Assembly (NCBI RefSeq): GCF_037126465.1
Contig: NC_088201.1
Span: 63,820,879 to 63,884,878, forward strand
Direction: 5' to 3'
From: Ornithodoros turicata
Lineage: Eukaryota; Arthropoda; Arachnida; Ixodida; Argasidae
DNA length: 64,000 nucleotides
The notes under the pieces were generated by a model. It saw nothing but the letters and a program-made list of their open reading frames with translations, had not been told where the DNA came from and made no database searches. Below, piece by piece: positions 10,792-21,300 of the stretch; positions within the stretch are counted from its first letter, which is position 1, and every line of letters begins with the position of its first letter. Both the position numbers and the translations under genes were made by a program.

Positions 10792-12043
10792 CCCAATTGA
10801 AATTGGCCGACGGCCGACTCTCGGCAGAAAGTCGGGTACCAGTTGGCAGCCAACTAAGTCGGCCAGCCAGTCATGTTCTAACGTCTGGCCAACGTTAACT
10901 GCCAACTACGTCGGCGAGGACCTGGCCAATGACGTTGGGCCAACAGCCTGTGCCGACAGGACGCCACCGTAGCTTGCCGTCAGTCGGTTACCGAACTCAT
11001 CTTCACGTAGTACCAAGGTAAGTGGCCAATGATGTCTCTTTATGACGATTTCAATCAGTTCTCGGGAATGCACATATTACCTAAGATTGAGACAGTCATG
11101 TAGAGTCTGTTGTAGTCGTTGAAACTGTCACAAAAGAGCCATGTACGCCATATGGAAAAAGAGAAAGGGTCCTCTAACGTCCTCTAAATGTTGCATTGTG
11201 ATAGGCAGAGCGAGGTTTGGCAAGCCGTCGGCCAGGGCAGATCTGTAGCAAGAAATGAGCTCGTTGGCCAAGCACGGCTCGGTTGGCCAGCCAAGCGCTT
11301 GCCAAGCTTGGTTCAATCTCGGTATGTTGCCTCGAAGAGAGTGAACGCGGAATGGTGTAGCACTGCATAAGTTCAACTTTCGATTGGCCAAGTAATTGTC
11401 TCAAACCAAAAGCAGTAAGAAACAGAGACATTATCTTCATGGTGAGCTAATACTAACAAGCAATTCCTCATTTCAGTGTTGTTTGTGTACGCATCAAATT
11501 AAACTTAGACACCTCACCCTTCATTTTGACTCACACGTGAGCAGGACTCTCGAATTTGTGGAAGTTCGCAAGACAAACCTGTGTATAGTATCTGCTGTTC
11601 TTCCTCAGGAAATAAATGCAATTTCTTTTCTTTATACTGACCTGTTTCATTCCAGTGATCTCGGGCATATTGCGAGCTTTTACGATTCTCCCCCTACGCC
11701 GTTACCCTACCCCGCGAGAGAATTGAGTGAGTTGGGTCATGCATTTTTTTGCAATGAGCCGTGGTTGGCCCATGCACAGGTGTTGTTTCATGGGCCATTC
11801 TAGGGCTGACGTTTACCCAATCATTACCCAAGCTTGGTTCCTTATTGGCCAGACATCGGCCCTACATCTGTCAGGTCGGCGCTGTACATTGGCCCGAGCT
11901 TGTGCCGGCTAAGTCGGCCCGAGTCAGTCCATTGTCAATCCCCAACCTTGGCCCAAGCTTTTTTTGCAAGCTGGGCCCGACAACTTTTAGGTTGGAAGCA
12001 GACGTCGGCCCAGTGTTTTGCCAATATTGCTTTTCCCGCTGGG
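10792..12043. mobile_element. TTGGCC-rich CCCA...TGGG element, left copy (1252 bp)
   Basis: Begins CCCAATTGAAATTGG and ends CCCGCTGGG, flanked by a GT duplication (10790-10791, 12044-12045). The paralog reads straight through at this point (CCACTGGTTGGTG near 52145), fixing the ends. The body is full of GGCC, TTGGCC and GGCCGAC motifs in both orientations. The same family lies at 50343-51851 in opposite orientation and about 240 bp longer at one end. No convincing transposase frame. The superfamily is uncertain: 2-bp non-TA duplications are unusual. Confidence 0.85.
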
Positions 12044-12166
12044 GTTGGTGAATTCCATTCATTGCTGGACCAAACCGCACGAGGAAACAGAATGTGACAG
12101 ACGTATTAGTTCTCTTCCTGAACATCTTCTGAATCAAAAAAGAACATTATGAGCTTCACTATTTCA

Positions 12167-12463
12167 TCACCCGTTTAAACTTACATATTCACAGCTTCCG
12201 TAAGGGTAGGATTCGATATCATTGGAAAGGTATCGCTTGTCGTTGTATGCCATCAAACTTCTTTTGACGTTTCTGGTGGTGTACGTGCGCTGTTTCTTTC
12301 CAACTATTGACACTGGCTCATTCGATATGCTTGTGTGGTTGAACAAGGTCTCGCAGTATGTCTCGTGAAGGAGGTGCTTGCATACAATATTCTTTTTGAC
12401 CGCTTTAGCTCTTGCAATTTGGATTTCTGAGGAAAACTTACACACACTGGCTTGACGTAACAA
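12167..12463 (-). pseudogene. PolB C-terminal fragment on palindrome left arm
   Basis: 98-codon minus-strand frame ending in a C-terminal block typical of protein-primed type-B DNA polymerases: KRSLMAYNDKRYL then SYPYGSCEY, corresponding to the K-x-L-x(3)-D-D-K-R-Y...YGH region of Polinton/Maverick and related viral polymerases. KNIVCKHLLHETYCETLF upstream matches the preceding helix. The first residues belong to the hammerhead-bearing insert. This is a relic of a polymerase that would copy the element from a protein primer. The right arm carries the same region, damaged by stops, at about 13450-13680. Confidence 0.75.
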
Positions 12464-12481
12464 TGAAACAAAATGTAATAT

Positions 12482-12515
12482 GACGTTTCGATGCCTGTTT
12501 GGACATCATCATCAG
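12482..12515 (-). ncRNA. Hammerhead ribozyme core, minus strand, left duplicate
   Basis: On the minus strand, CTGATGA is followed by a near-complementary stem II (GATGTCC loop GGCATC), then GAAAC and GTC. These are the conserved hammerhead core elements in order. Stem III would be the minimal ACGT self-complementary type used by dimeric hammerheads of Penelope-like elements. Cleavage activity is inferred, not shown. Confidence 0.6.
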
Positions 12516-12537
12516 AATGAAACATTTCCTTTTCATT

Positions 12538-12568
12538 CTGATGATACCCGAACAGGCATCGAAACGTC
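12538..12568 (+). ncRNA. Degenerate hammerhead core, plus strand, left duplicate
   Basis: CTGATGA and GAAACGTC are both present, but about 3 bp of stem II found in the paralog (52643-52676) are missing, leaving only a weak stem. Probably inactive. Confidence 0.45.
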
Positions 12569-12639
12569 ATATGACATTTTGTTTCATTGTTACGTCAAGC
12601 CAGTGTGTATAAGCTTTCCTCGTGATGTCCCCTGGCTTT

Positions 12640-12955
12640 TGGTCTATCTTCAATTTGGATTTCTCCAGCTAATTCGATGGAGGATAAGAAAATCCGTGTC
12701 AAAGTAACAGATAATCACTGGACAAGTGAGCTTACTTAATAGGGTTTCATAGTAGGATGAATACATAGTTAATTTAATAAAAATCGCATCACACTTTTCT
12801 TTTGCACATTTCGTACATGACACTATCCGGGGACAAAATTTCCATCCTCATGTATTCTGCCCGACTCCCGAGACGACTCACCATCTCCTCATCGTAGGCT
12901 ACTCGAATATCACGCTTGTTAAATTTATTTAAAAGCGTTCTCCTGAAGACTGCGT
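12640..12955 (-). pseudogene. PolB palm fragment on palindrome left arm, broken
   Basis: Reading the minus strand from near 12955 gives TLLNKFNKRDIRV, resembling the conserved Asn/Lys region of the B-family palm. Then MRMEILSPDSVMYEM and the catalytic C block as FDTDF follow, in more than one frame and with stops. It is the inverted partner of 12959-13300 on the plus strand, where the block reads FDTDS. No intact frame. Confidence 0.6.
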
Positions 12956-12958
12956 TAT

Positions 12959-13543
12959 TTGAGAGTTGATATAATTTTTTTTAATGTCATGCCCGAGGCA
13001 ACGCGTGCCGAGGAATGCGTGAGGATGGAAATTTTGTCCCCGGATTGTGTCATGTATGAAATGCGCCAAAGAAAATGGCGATGCGATTTCCCCCTCCAGA
13101 TTGGCTTTACGATTTTAGAACTGAGTAAATTAACCATGTCCTCATTCTGCTATGAAGCCCTGTTGAGTAAGCTCACTTGTCCGGTGATTACCTGTTGCTT
13201 TGACACGGATTCTCTTATCCTCTGCCTGTTCTGTAAGAACTACGAAGATCAATTACAATCGATCGCTGATGACCGTTTAGATTTGTCCGGGATCATCGAC
13301 CGGGATCATCAGGTGAAAATAATCGTGGGAGACTTTGGGGTTTCAAAAAGTGAGTCTGGTAGTGTACCTATAGAAGAAGTAATATGTTTGAAAGCTAAAA
13401 TGTACTCCATCAAATTAGCTGAAGGAAAGCAAACTGCAAGAGCTAAAGAGGCCACAAAGAATATGGTACGCAAGTACCCCCTTCATGAGACATACTACGA
13501 TACCTTGTTCAACCACAGAAGCGTATTGAACAAGCAAGTGTGA
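12959..13543 (+). pseudogene. PolB catalytic and C-terminal fragment on palindrome right arm
   Basis: 194-codon open frame. Key blocks are ELSKLTM at residues 54-60; CCFDTDSLIL, with the metal-binding Asp pair at 82 and 84; a spacer with DLSG/GDF; and EEVICLKAKMYSIK at about 139-152. These match protein-primed DNA polymerase B (Polinton/adintovirus-like) from motif C through the conserved K-x-Y-S segment. The exonuclease and most of the palm are missing and the apparent start lies in the palindrome centre, so this is a fragment, not a gene. After the stop the C-terminal block continues with further stops to about 13680. Confidence 0.72.
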
Positions 13544-14516
13544 ATAGTTGGAAAGAAACAGCACGCGTACACCATCAGAAACATCAAAAGAAGTTTGATG
13601 GCATACAACGACAAGTGATTCCTCTGCAATGACATCAACTCCTACCCTTACCGAAGCTGTGAATATGTTAAGCTTAGACGGTGATGCAAATAGTAGAGCT
13701 CATAATGTTCTTGTTCTGCTTCAGAAGATGTTCAGGAAGAGAACTAATACTTCTGTCACATTCTGTTTTCTCGTGCGCTTTGGCACTGGATTGTGGACGG
13801 AGAGGGATGAATGCCTGGGTGATCCACATGCTACTTATGTGAACAACGCCATGGATGCAAACGGAAATGTCCAGTGCGCCTGAAAGTTCCCCTCCAGAGG
13901 GAACTACAATGTTTCCGAGACTACCATGATGTGCTTAATAAACGCTGAAAACAATTTCCCATGTTTTTTCTGTTTCTGAACTGTTGCGGAAAGCCATCCA
14001 GGCCGAACGAGAAGAGCATCCTGAACGAATAAGCAACTTCGGGGCCTGCGAGCGGGCCCAGAAATGAATGGAATTGACGGACCAGTGGTCTTCTATAAAA
14101 CAGCTGGAATTATGAACCAATAAGCAGTTGAAAGCATAGAGCGAGTACCCAGTGAGTAGAAAGGACCAATGAGTCTATGGAGCATGTATGAGAGGTAGCC
14201 AATAGGATTCTGAGCCAATCACTAAGTTTAGAAATGAATGGAAGTGACAACCCTTGGACCAATAGACAGGTGAGCAATTTGGTGCCTATGAGCACATGAG
14301 TTGATAGGGTGGCAATGAAGGGTGGCCAATCAAGTAGGCATTGGAGGGATCACAGGGAGAGGACAGAGCCTCGATCGATCAATGAGCGTGAAGAGATGTA
14401 TCCCTGACCGACCAGCTAGAGGACCTAGAAGTGGCTTGACCTGGATCATGGATTACAAATCCCTAGAACTGGATTAGAAAAAAGTGGTTCTTGTGGGGCA
14501 CAAATCTATACTACTG
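12970..14516. repeat. Right arm of giant palindrome, left duplicate
   Basis: Mirrors 12044-12960, then 10751-10790, then 4905-5304 in inverted orientation, and is not interrupted by the retrotransposon. From the centre outward it holds PolB relics (to about 13680), a region around CATTCTGTTTTCTCGTGC, then the CCAAT-rich outer segment (about 14050-14500). It ends at TCTATACTACTG, the same outer limit as the left arm. Confidence 0.82.
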
Positions 14517-14929
14517 AGTAGTGTAATGCAAACCTATGCACACCTATACTACTGAAGGCACACATTCTCATAAGATATGTAACAATGTTTCATTTCAAGG
14601 CTACATTACTGCCATGCTTTTGGCACCATAAGCTGTAGTGCGGTAAATGGCAGCCCAGCGACCTTTCGGCCATAATCTAAGACGAATGCAGACCGCGCGT
14701 TAATAAATATGCTTTCGCCTTTCACCACATGTGATGCAGGCTCCACTTTTGGCCCCTCCACCGCATACGCGGATTTCAAGAGATACCAGAGCGACCATAT
14801 ACTGAAATACAAATTGTTGGAGTACGTTCGTCAAGTGTAGCGTGGCGTATCACGTTTCGAACGGTGATAACGTCTTTGCAGTTGGCTTGTGAGTCTGCAA
14901 ATGACGTCAGCGTATACTTGCGAACATTC
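14517..14929 (-). pseudogene. Left end of Harbinger-associated region, left duplicate
   Basis: Minus-strand frame 14812-14606 (68 codons) is conserved in the right duplicate (54965-54759) with one Ile/Thr difference. I do not recognise the product. It is contiguous with the Harbinger transposase relic downstream in the duplicate that lacks the 14930 insertion, so it may be an accessory or terminal part of that element. Low confidence as a coding sequence. Confidence 0.35.
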
Positions 14930-15958
14930 CCCTGGTAGCACACTATGTTGCCGAAACGTTGCCCCAATGTTTTCTTCAAACGTTGCATAGACGTCGCTAA
15001 TGTCCTCTTCAGGCCACGTTCTAGCAACGTTGCTAGAAAATGTTATACAACATTGCGGCAACATGACAACTGCAACATTCCACATAAGGGCAACGTTATG
15101 ACAACATTTAGGTAATATTGGCAAGAGGTTGGCGGAGGTATTTGTGCGCTATTATTTCTTACTTTTCTTTTTTCTTTTTTGCGTCGGATCAGAGATGCAT
15201 ACTGACTGCAAGCACTTGCACGCCACTGTTAGCCGACTTGAGCTCTGCAAATCTCCGCTTCACTTATACTGCAGTGGGGCTAGGGGAGACCGCTTGGGTA
15301 TCCCTGTAGGTATCCCGTTTGGATATAGAGATACTGTCGTCAAGCAGTAGGCTCTATTTGCGAACAGGATGAGGCATATACTAAAATGCGAAGTGTTGGG
15401 GGCATGCTCATTAAGTGTAGCAGTGCGTACAACGTTTGCAACGGTGACCAGGATGCGTTCTTGTAGTTAGCCCTTGCATCTGCAAGAGTCAAGTGCACTC
15501 AACAACATTTTTGACATCCCTCCCTGTCATGTACTGTGTTTTTAATTCAAGCTTTCGTCTCTAATGTAATTACCTACTGTTTGGAGCTGTAAAACCGGTA
15601 GGTTTCCTCTGTGGGTAAGAGTGTTACGCAGTGTTATGTTGCTGGAAAGTCAATAAACAATGTTCAGGAAACGTAGAGCCGCAATATTTCTCCAACGTTG
15701 CTCTGCAATGTTGCATGAACATTGGTGAATGTCAAGTAACGTTGGTCCACTTCTGACAATGCTGCAGGAACGTTCGGCCGCAACGTTGCTCAAATGTTGA
15801 CCTTCCATGTTGCTTGAACATTGCTGAATGTCAAGTAACGTTGGTCCACGTTTGATAATGTTGCAGGAACGTTGCGAAATGTTGATAAACGTTGCCCCAC
15901 ATTGGACAACATTCGCAACATTGCTGCAACGTCGAGGCCACAATATGTGCTACTAGGG
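14930..15958. mobile_element. AACGTTGC-rich CCC...GGG element (1029 bp)
   Basis: Ends CCCTGGTAGCACA and (inverted) CCCTAGTAGCACA, flanked by a TC duplication at 14928-14929 and 15959-15960. The right duplicate has the empty site (ACATTCCTGACACC near 55080). The interior has many AACGTTGC/CAACGTTG/AATGTTG copies, including a roughly 110-bp direct duplication within about 15700-15860. No transposase seen. Private to the left duplicate. Confidence 0.88.
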
Positions 15959-15960
15959 TC

Positions 15961-17076
15961 CTGACACCCCATCCTGGCAAATATAGTGTTTGATGTTCTC
16001 AACTTACCCATAGGGTAAGTTGATGAAAATATGTAACCTGTCATTTTTGGCTCGTGCGAAATAAATATCTGGTTTAGCACCACAGTAATTTGTGGATCAT
16101 TTCTCAAACGTTTGGCGATTCAGTTAACGAATTATGGTACAATTTAGGCGATTATTCTGACTGCTATTAACAAAATAGTTCAACTGCCTTCAACATAGAC
16201 CACCTCACCCTACTTATTGTACAATATTCCGTTATTTTACTTATTCCACTACGTTACGTTACTTTGATGTGATTGAATATTACACTTGAAATGAAAATGA
16301 AGGGAATAATGGTGTGCATACCAACGTCATGTGGGTGCCCAAGGTGTGGTCCGCTGAGGTCGCAGATGACCCCATTGGCACACATAACTGCTTGGTATTT
16401 AAGGGCATGGACCCTTTTGTAGCCAGAGAAATAGATTCTGTGATTAGTAGATGACCGGCAAATTGGCCTTGCCGTGCCGTCTACGAAGCCCCAGCAATTG
16501 CTCCTCTGCCTTACACAGCCTGCAACGACAACCCCCCCGTGCTTCCAGTCACTAAGATGAAGTATGCAAATTCTCTGCAGTAGCCGCCAGTACACTACAC
16601 ATTGTCATTGAGTAGTCTGAGCTGGTTGTCTTGGCATAAGCTATAAACTGACGAATTGCCTACCCACGAATTCATATTGTAGATCATTGCTGGCAACTTT
16701 CGATATCAGCAACTTTCACAAACAGAAAGTTTCCGAGCTGTTGGGTTAATTAAGACGCAGATGCTCATCTGGGAAAATCTGACCGGGCTGTCCACACTGA
16801 GCCACCTGTGAGCTGTAAGATTAAGAAGATGCACGAATGTGTTTGCTATATGGCGAAAAAGCACTCCCATCATTCTGGACATTGATGATGAGCTGTGGCG
16901 GTCAAAGAGAGGTTCAAGGTCCCACCACCTAGGCTAGACGGTGTAGGCCCATTAGGAGGCTTTCTCCTCCAGACGCCTTCACATCCTGACTGCTTGTAAT
17001 CGTGTCTGGGACAAGAAGTGAGGCTTTCAACGTGTCCAGATGCTCTTTCTCAAAGCGGAACATTCTCCTGAATGCA
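15961..17076 (-). pseudogene. PIF/Harbinger transposase relic, left duplicate
   Basis: The minus-strand frame 16595-16254 shows the DDE nuclease core of the Harbinger/HARBI1 family: CWGFVDGTARPIC with the first catalytic Asp, then SGYKRVHALKYQ, then ICDLSGPHLGHPHDVGM with the second Asp. The remaining parts are in other frames, and the N-terminal region is cut off at 17076, where a Penelope-like fragment abuts. The right duplicate (55080-56394) keeps more. In a live element this protein cuts and pastes the element at TWA targets. Confidence 0.85.
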
Positions 17077-18340
17077 TAATGTAAAACCCCGAGACTAGGG
17101 AACACGAAAGGACAGACACAAACACGAAGTCTCGAACACAGCTGAAAATTTTACTTCACATACAAGAATTATATACAACCAGAGGGAAGGGAACAACCAG
17201 TTGAGGACAAAAAGGGTCAGTTCGGGGGAACAAGAAGTCTGCTCAAGGCCGGACCGAGGATTACGGATGGGTTGCTGACACAGTTCCCACAAGAGGTTAT
17301 GCATAGGGTCTCTCTCAAAAGTCTTCTGTGGGGGTCCAATTCAGAAGCCTTTACAATTGTTTCACCCCATATAGAGGGATGCAATCTGAGCATTCTTCCA
17401 AATGCTTGGCAATTTCGGAGTTTGAGGCTTTATTTTTTACTTTTAAAGGGACTATGAAATTTCCCGAACCCCCATACTTTTTTTCCATGGAAACTGTTCT
17501 TCCCGCAGAGAAACTAATATGCCACAAATTTTTCCGGACGAAATCGCTCCACTCTGCGAGGAGCGCGCGCTGGAAATGTCTCTTCCGCGTTCCTCCTCTC
17601 CCGCGCATATTTCCCTGCCGATGGTGTAACTGTACGGACCGCTCTTCGGTTCCCCGTTACGTCACCGGTGTTGCACAATGGCAAGTAATGCCGCGAGCTC
17701 GCGCTGTGGCTGCCGCCACTGCCGAAATCTGCCGATCGCGCGAAAGCTGCTGTCATGGAGATTTCCACTCCCGATGAACGCATACGCGGGATCCTACGGC
17801 GCATGCTCCTGGCGGGATTCCTCGGCTCGGCAACACGTCACGATGACGTGTTGCTGAGCCGGCCGTGGTCGCGTCAAGTTACCCGTTGTGTCTCCGCTCG
17901 GCAGCTCGTCACGGAGCGGCGCCAGCTGTCCTCCCTTCGCCGCTCCGTTTAAATTCGCTCCCGAGAAATCCGCTCGCGCGACGAAAGTAAAATTTCGGTT
18001 CTAGACTCAGAAAAATGTCTTCTTTCGAACGAAACGAAGAAAAAAATCGTTTCATAGTCCCTTTAATAATGCTCTCTCAAACGATCATTGAAGCAACGCT
18101 TTGTCTGGCCAATATAACAGAAACCACAAGCTAGGGGGATCTGATAAACAACATTTGAACAACAGGGGACGAATGGACGAACATGGACGGTGCTGCCAAC
18201 AAACGGCGAAAAAGAGCAACTTGGGTTTCGGGTCCAGGGCTCCCAGGGATTGGTCAACCCTTACCACGTGAGAGTTAATTTTGTAGAGAACAAAGCTGAC
18301 GCGCATTATCTTACAGCCAAACGCCATTTCAAAAATGACG
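17077..18340 (-). mobile_element. Penelope-like element fragment with GIY-YIG endonuclease
   Basis: Reading the minus strand, the GIY-YIG signature appears as VYQIPLACGFCYIGQTKR followed by FNDRLREH (18150-18063). It then resumes beyond an inserted MITE with NSEIAKHLEECSDC (17446-17351), the usual Penelope-like continuation. The reverse transcriptase is missing, so the copy is 5'-truncated near 18340. The 3' end at 17077-17100 adjoins the Harbinger relic. It ends the homology between the two big duplicates. Confidence 0.8.
17447..18062. mobile_element. TTAA-flanked MITE inside the Penelope-like endonuclease (616 bp)
   Basis: Ends AGGGACTATGAAA and (inverted) AGGGACTATGAAACG, flanked by TTAA at 17443-17446 and 18063-18066. 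The insertion splits the GIY-YIG domain between RLREH and the downstream HLEEC part. A TTAA target fits Kolobok- or piggyBac-type transposition; no transposase is present. The interior is CG-rich with many GCGCGC/CCGCTC motifs. Confidence 0.85.
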
Positions 18341-21300
18341 CTCACTTCCATAGTTTCTACATTGATAAAGCATTAATAAAGCATTCAGCTACTTTGCCGC
18401 TACGAGCTACGATCCGCCGCGCCATCTGCAAGGCCGTCTGTGTGTTATCGCGTTTATTGTAAACTTCGTGGGTGGTCGTGTTGGTCGCACGAAGCAGAAA
18501 ATGGAAGTGAATGACATGTCTGTGGCTGCTGTGTCACGTATTAAAGAGACCTACATATGCCTGGTGTGGTTTTGGTGTTCGGGGATGCAAGAATCATCTT
18601 CGTTCATCTTCGACGACGGGTGTGTTCTAGCACAAGATTCCTCAGGACAGTGCGCGAAAACGAATGTGGTTCGAAGCACTCGGCTATTAGATACAGCAGT
18701 CCTGTCGTGTGTGCTGAGCTCATTTTGCTGCCGATGACTACAAAGATGCCGTAGAAGGCGAATTGCGAAGGCCCGAAGGTCCGAAGCAAACTGCAGTTCA
18801 GTAACCAGTGATTTTGCTTCACCGAGGTGACGAGTTCAACACAACGTCTTAGGTATGTACAGGAGTCACACATGTATAAATTATAATATAGCGATGACGT
18901 ATTCTATTTAACTTATGTTATCCTACTTGTCCCGTGCTGAACATTGTCAACATCAACAAATTTAATTTTAGGGGCCTTCCAGTGTTGAAGTGGCACCAGA
19001 CTGTTCCGTGTGTGTGTGTGATCCAGGCACTCAAGTTGACATGGCAGAAATAGCTGAAAACAGGTATGCAAAAGTCCACAGATGGAAGCACTAGATCTTT
19101 TACGTCTTGCAGACCTTGTGACATTTTTGGGGTCTTTGGACAGGTGCAGAACATTAGTATGACGTCAACAGTAGGAGGAGAAACCGATGAGAACTACTAG
19201 ATTCTTTGAAGGGTAGAGGAATACTTCCCGTTGAGGTAGACTAAGGAACGCTAATCAATTTTCTAGAGATGCATCCTCTACGCTTGAATTCCCAGTGAAA
19301 CAGGGGAAGTTCATTGTCTTTGAAGCCCCACTACTGGAATATTTCAAAGTGTGTCACAGCTGGAGTGAGCCATGCAAGGTTGCCACATCATATTGGTCCT
19401 AAATTTGCAGAGTTCCCCTATCTCGGACACAACTGTCATTTCTCTTTATTGCTCTCCAGATCCTACCTTCTCAGAGATTAATGTGGTTCTCCATGCATTG
19501 CATTGGCACTGCCTTTTTCTACTCATGCTTTCAGTGTCTTGTTGTGTTGAATAAATCTTCAATTGAGAGTTTGCAGCCATCACGATTGTCTACTGTGTTT
19601 GCCCCTCATCTATATTGACGTGCTATAACGGTATAGCACATCAACATGCCAACAACCTACCAACAACAACCAAACAACCTTGCCTAGTCCTACTTTTGGA
19701 TGGAAACTACATGTGGTGACATCCACATATATAAAATTTTAGTCGACGTAGATTTGCTGTTTTTGTACAATCTTCATTGTACATTTCTTTTGTGTCACTT
19801 AGCACACGTGAAGAAAAGTTCTCATCTTCATCAAGATGACAGGTCATTGTTGGATCTATCTGCAGCATTATTGTTCCTGTAATCTTTGCATCAACCCAGA
19901 ATACAGAAGTGCACAAATGGTAAAATATAAATTATATATAATATAAATATAAAATATTTCTTGTTAAAAGGGAAAGACAAAACTGTTTATACTTCCCTTG
20001 TTTATTTTGTTGCAGGTTTTACAACTCTATCAAGCATGTCAAAACATCAGAGTGCAGGAAGTCCTGCTCTGTTTCCTAAATCCCTGGACAATAAAAAAAG
20101 AAGGCTATAGTTTGAGTTGTGACAAAATGTTGCTTCTGCTCTTACATTATATTTCAATTAAATGTTACGATGCGTTTGTTGTGTACACTGAAGCCAGTTT
20201 GAATTTGCAGGGCTGTCAAAAGTACTTTACAAAAGTACATCTCAATTACAGTAACAGAGAACTTACACAATAAATTATTTAGCCATTTGAAGTATTATTG
20301 CCCACACCAATGCTGCATGGTTAACTTTGCTTTGAACCCAGATTAAGGGTTGCAATACTTGTAGTCAGCCCTGAAGTCCTTCTTTACGAATGTTAGTTGT
20401 TGATATGATAATGAATCAGTTACAACTACTCCTTTTAGCAAAACAGAGTTAATTAAGTGTTAAATCCCAATCTCGGTTCAAATATTAATTGGCATTTGGA
20501 AATCTGGTCAATAAGAAGCATATTAAAAGGTTATGAACACAGTTCAGCTGAGTGACACTGATGAAAATTATCGTATTTACTCCTCATATATACAAGACAT
20601 GAGTATAATCTACAAATACAGATATGCCCCCAGGTTACTTAAGCCTCCAGGAACAAACTAATAAGTATAATATGCTGTGACTGCAAAGAAAAAGCAATTA
20701 GAAAAACTTGCAGCAAGCAAGAAATGAAAATTTGCTGACATCAATATATACAGATGAAAGATGTTCAATATGTCTCATGTTCTCGTGTTCAATATATACA
20801 TTTCTACAAGTCTGCACACTGATGGTGAAATCGTCCCTAATAGCATGCACGACGCAGGCAGGAAGAATACTTTCTATTGTACTTTCTCAGAGCACCCCAT
20901 ATCCTCCTTGTGAATAGCCGACAGGTGATATGACAGAATTTCCTGCAGAAATAAGGGCTTTCCGTCCAATTTGCCGTTCAAGTAGTGCGTAAAGACCACA
21001 CGGCGCCTATGTGCAAAAGTGCACTTTGACAAATCGTATGCTTCACAGGAATGAAAGAATTACAAGAGATCATGTGTAATCTAGGTTACAACTGAAAGCA
21101 CTGGATAGACAACAGAACCATGCATATCCCTTTGCATGGAAAGAAAACTTCTGGTTACATCACAACAACGTGCAGAGATTACGAAATTAGTCTCGCTGCC
21201 TGCTGCAGTGCCTTCTGACGTAACGTACTACTTCGTACTTCCTCATTCCTTTCTTGTGCAAACCAGAACAGTCGTACCCTCAGAAAAAAGTGAAATAGAT

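Larger units (their letters stand above)
12418..12664. mobile_element. Penelope-type hammerhead-bearing hairpin insert, left duplicate
   Basis: A 13-bp direct repeat (AATTTGGATTTCT at about 12417-12429 and 12652-12664) brackets an internal inverted repeat. The sequence ACACACTGGCTTGACGTAAC near 12449 returns as its reverse complement near 12590. Two opposed hammerhead-like cores sit at the centre. Hammerhead motifs of this minimal type are known from Penelope-like retroelements, so this is probably a small inverted-dimer piece of one. It interrupts the PolB relic and is present in both duplicates. Confidence 0.65.
12044..12960. repeat. Inner left arm of palindrome with PolB relics, left duplicate
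   Basis: Inverted counterpart of about 12975-14080. The match covers the minus-strand PolB C-terminal segment, the region around the catalytic DTD(S/F) block, and the leader-like outer part. The symmetry centre is near 12930-12970. The segment between the two PolB parts is replaced by the hammerhead-bearing insert (about 12418-12664). Confidence 0.82.

Noticed and set aside
13629..13883. 84-codon ORF downstream of the PolB relic as a separate gene
   Set aside because: It overlaps the mirrored palindrome arm and the damaged PolB C-terminal block; the inverted counterpart at 12050-12160 has no equivalent open frame.
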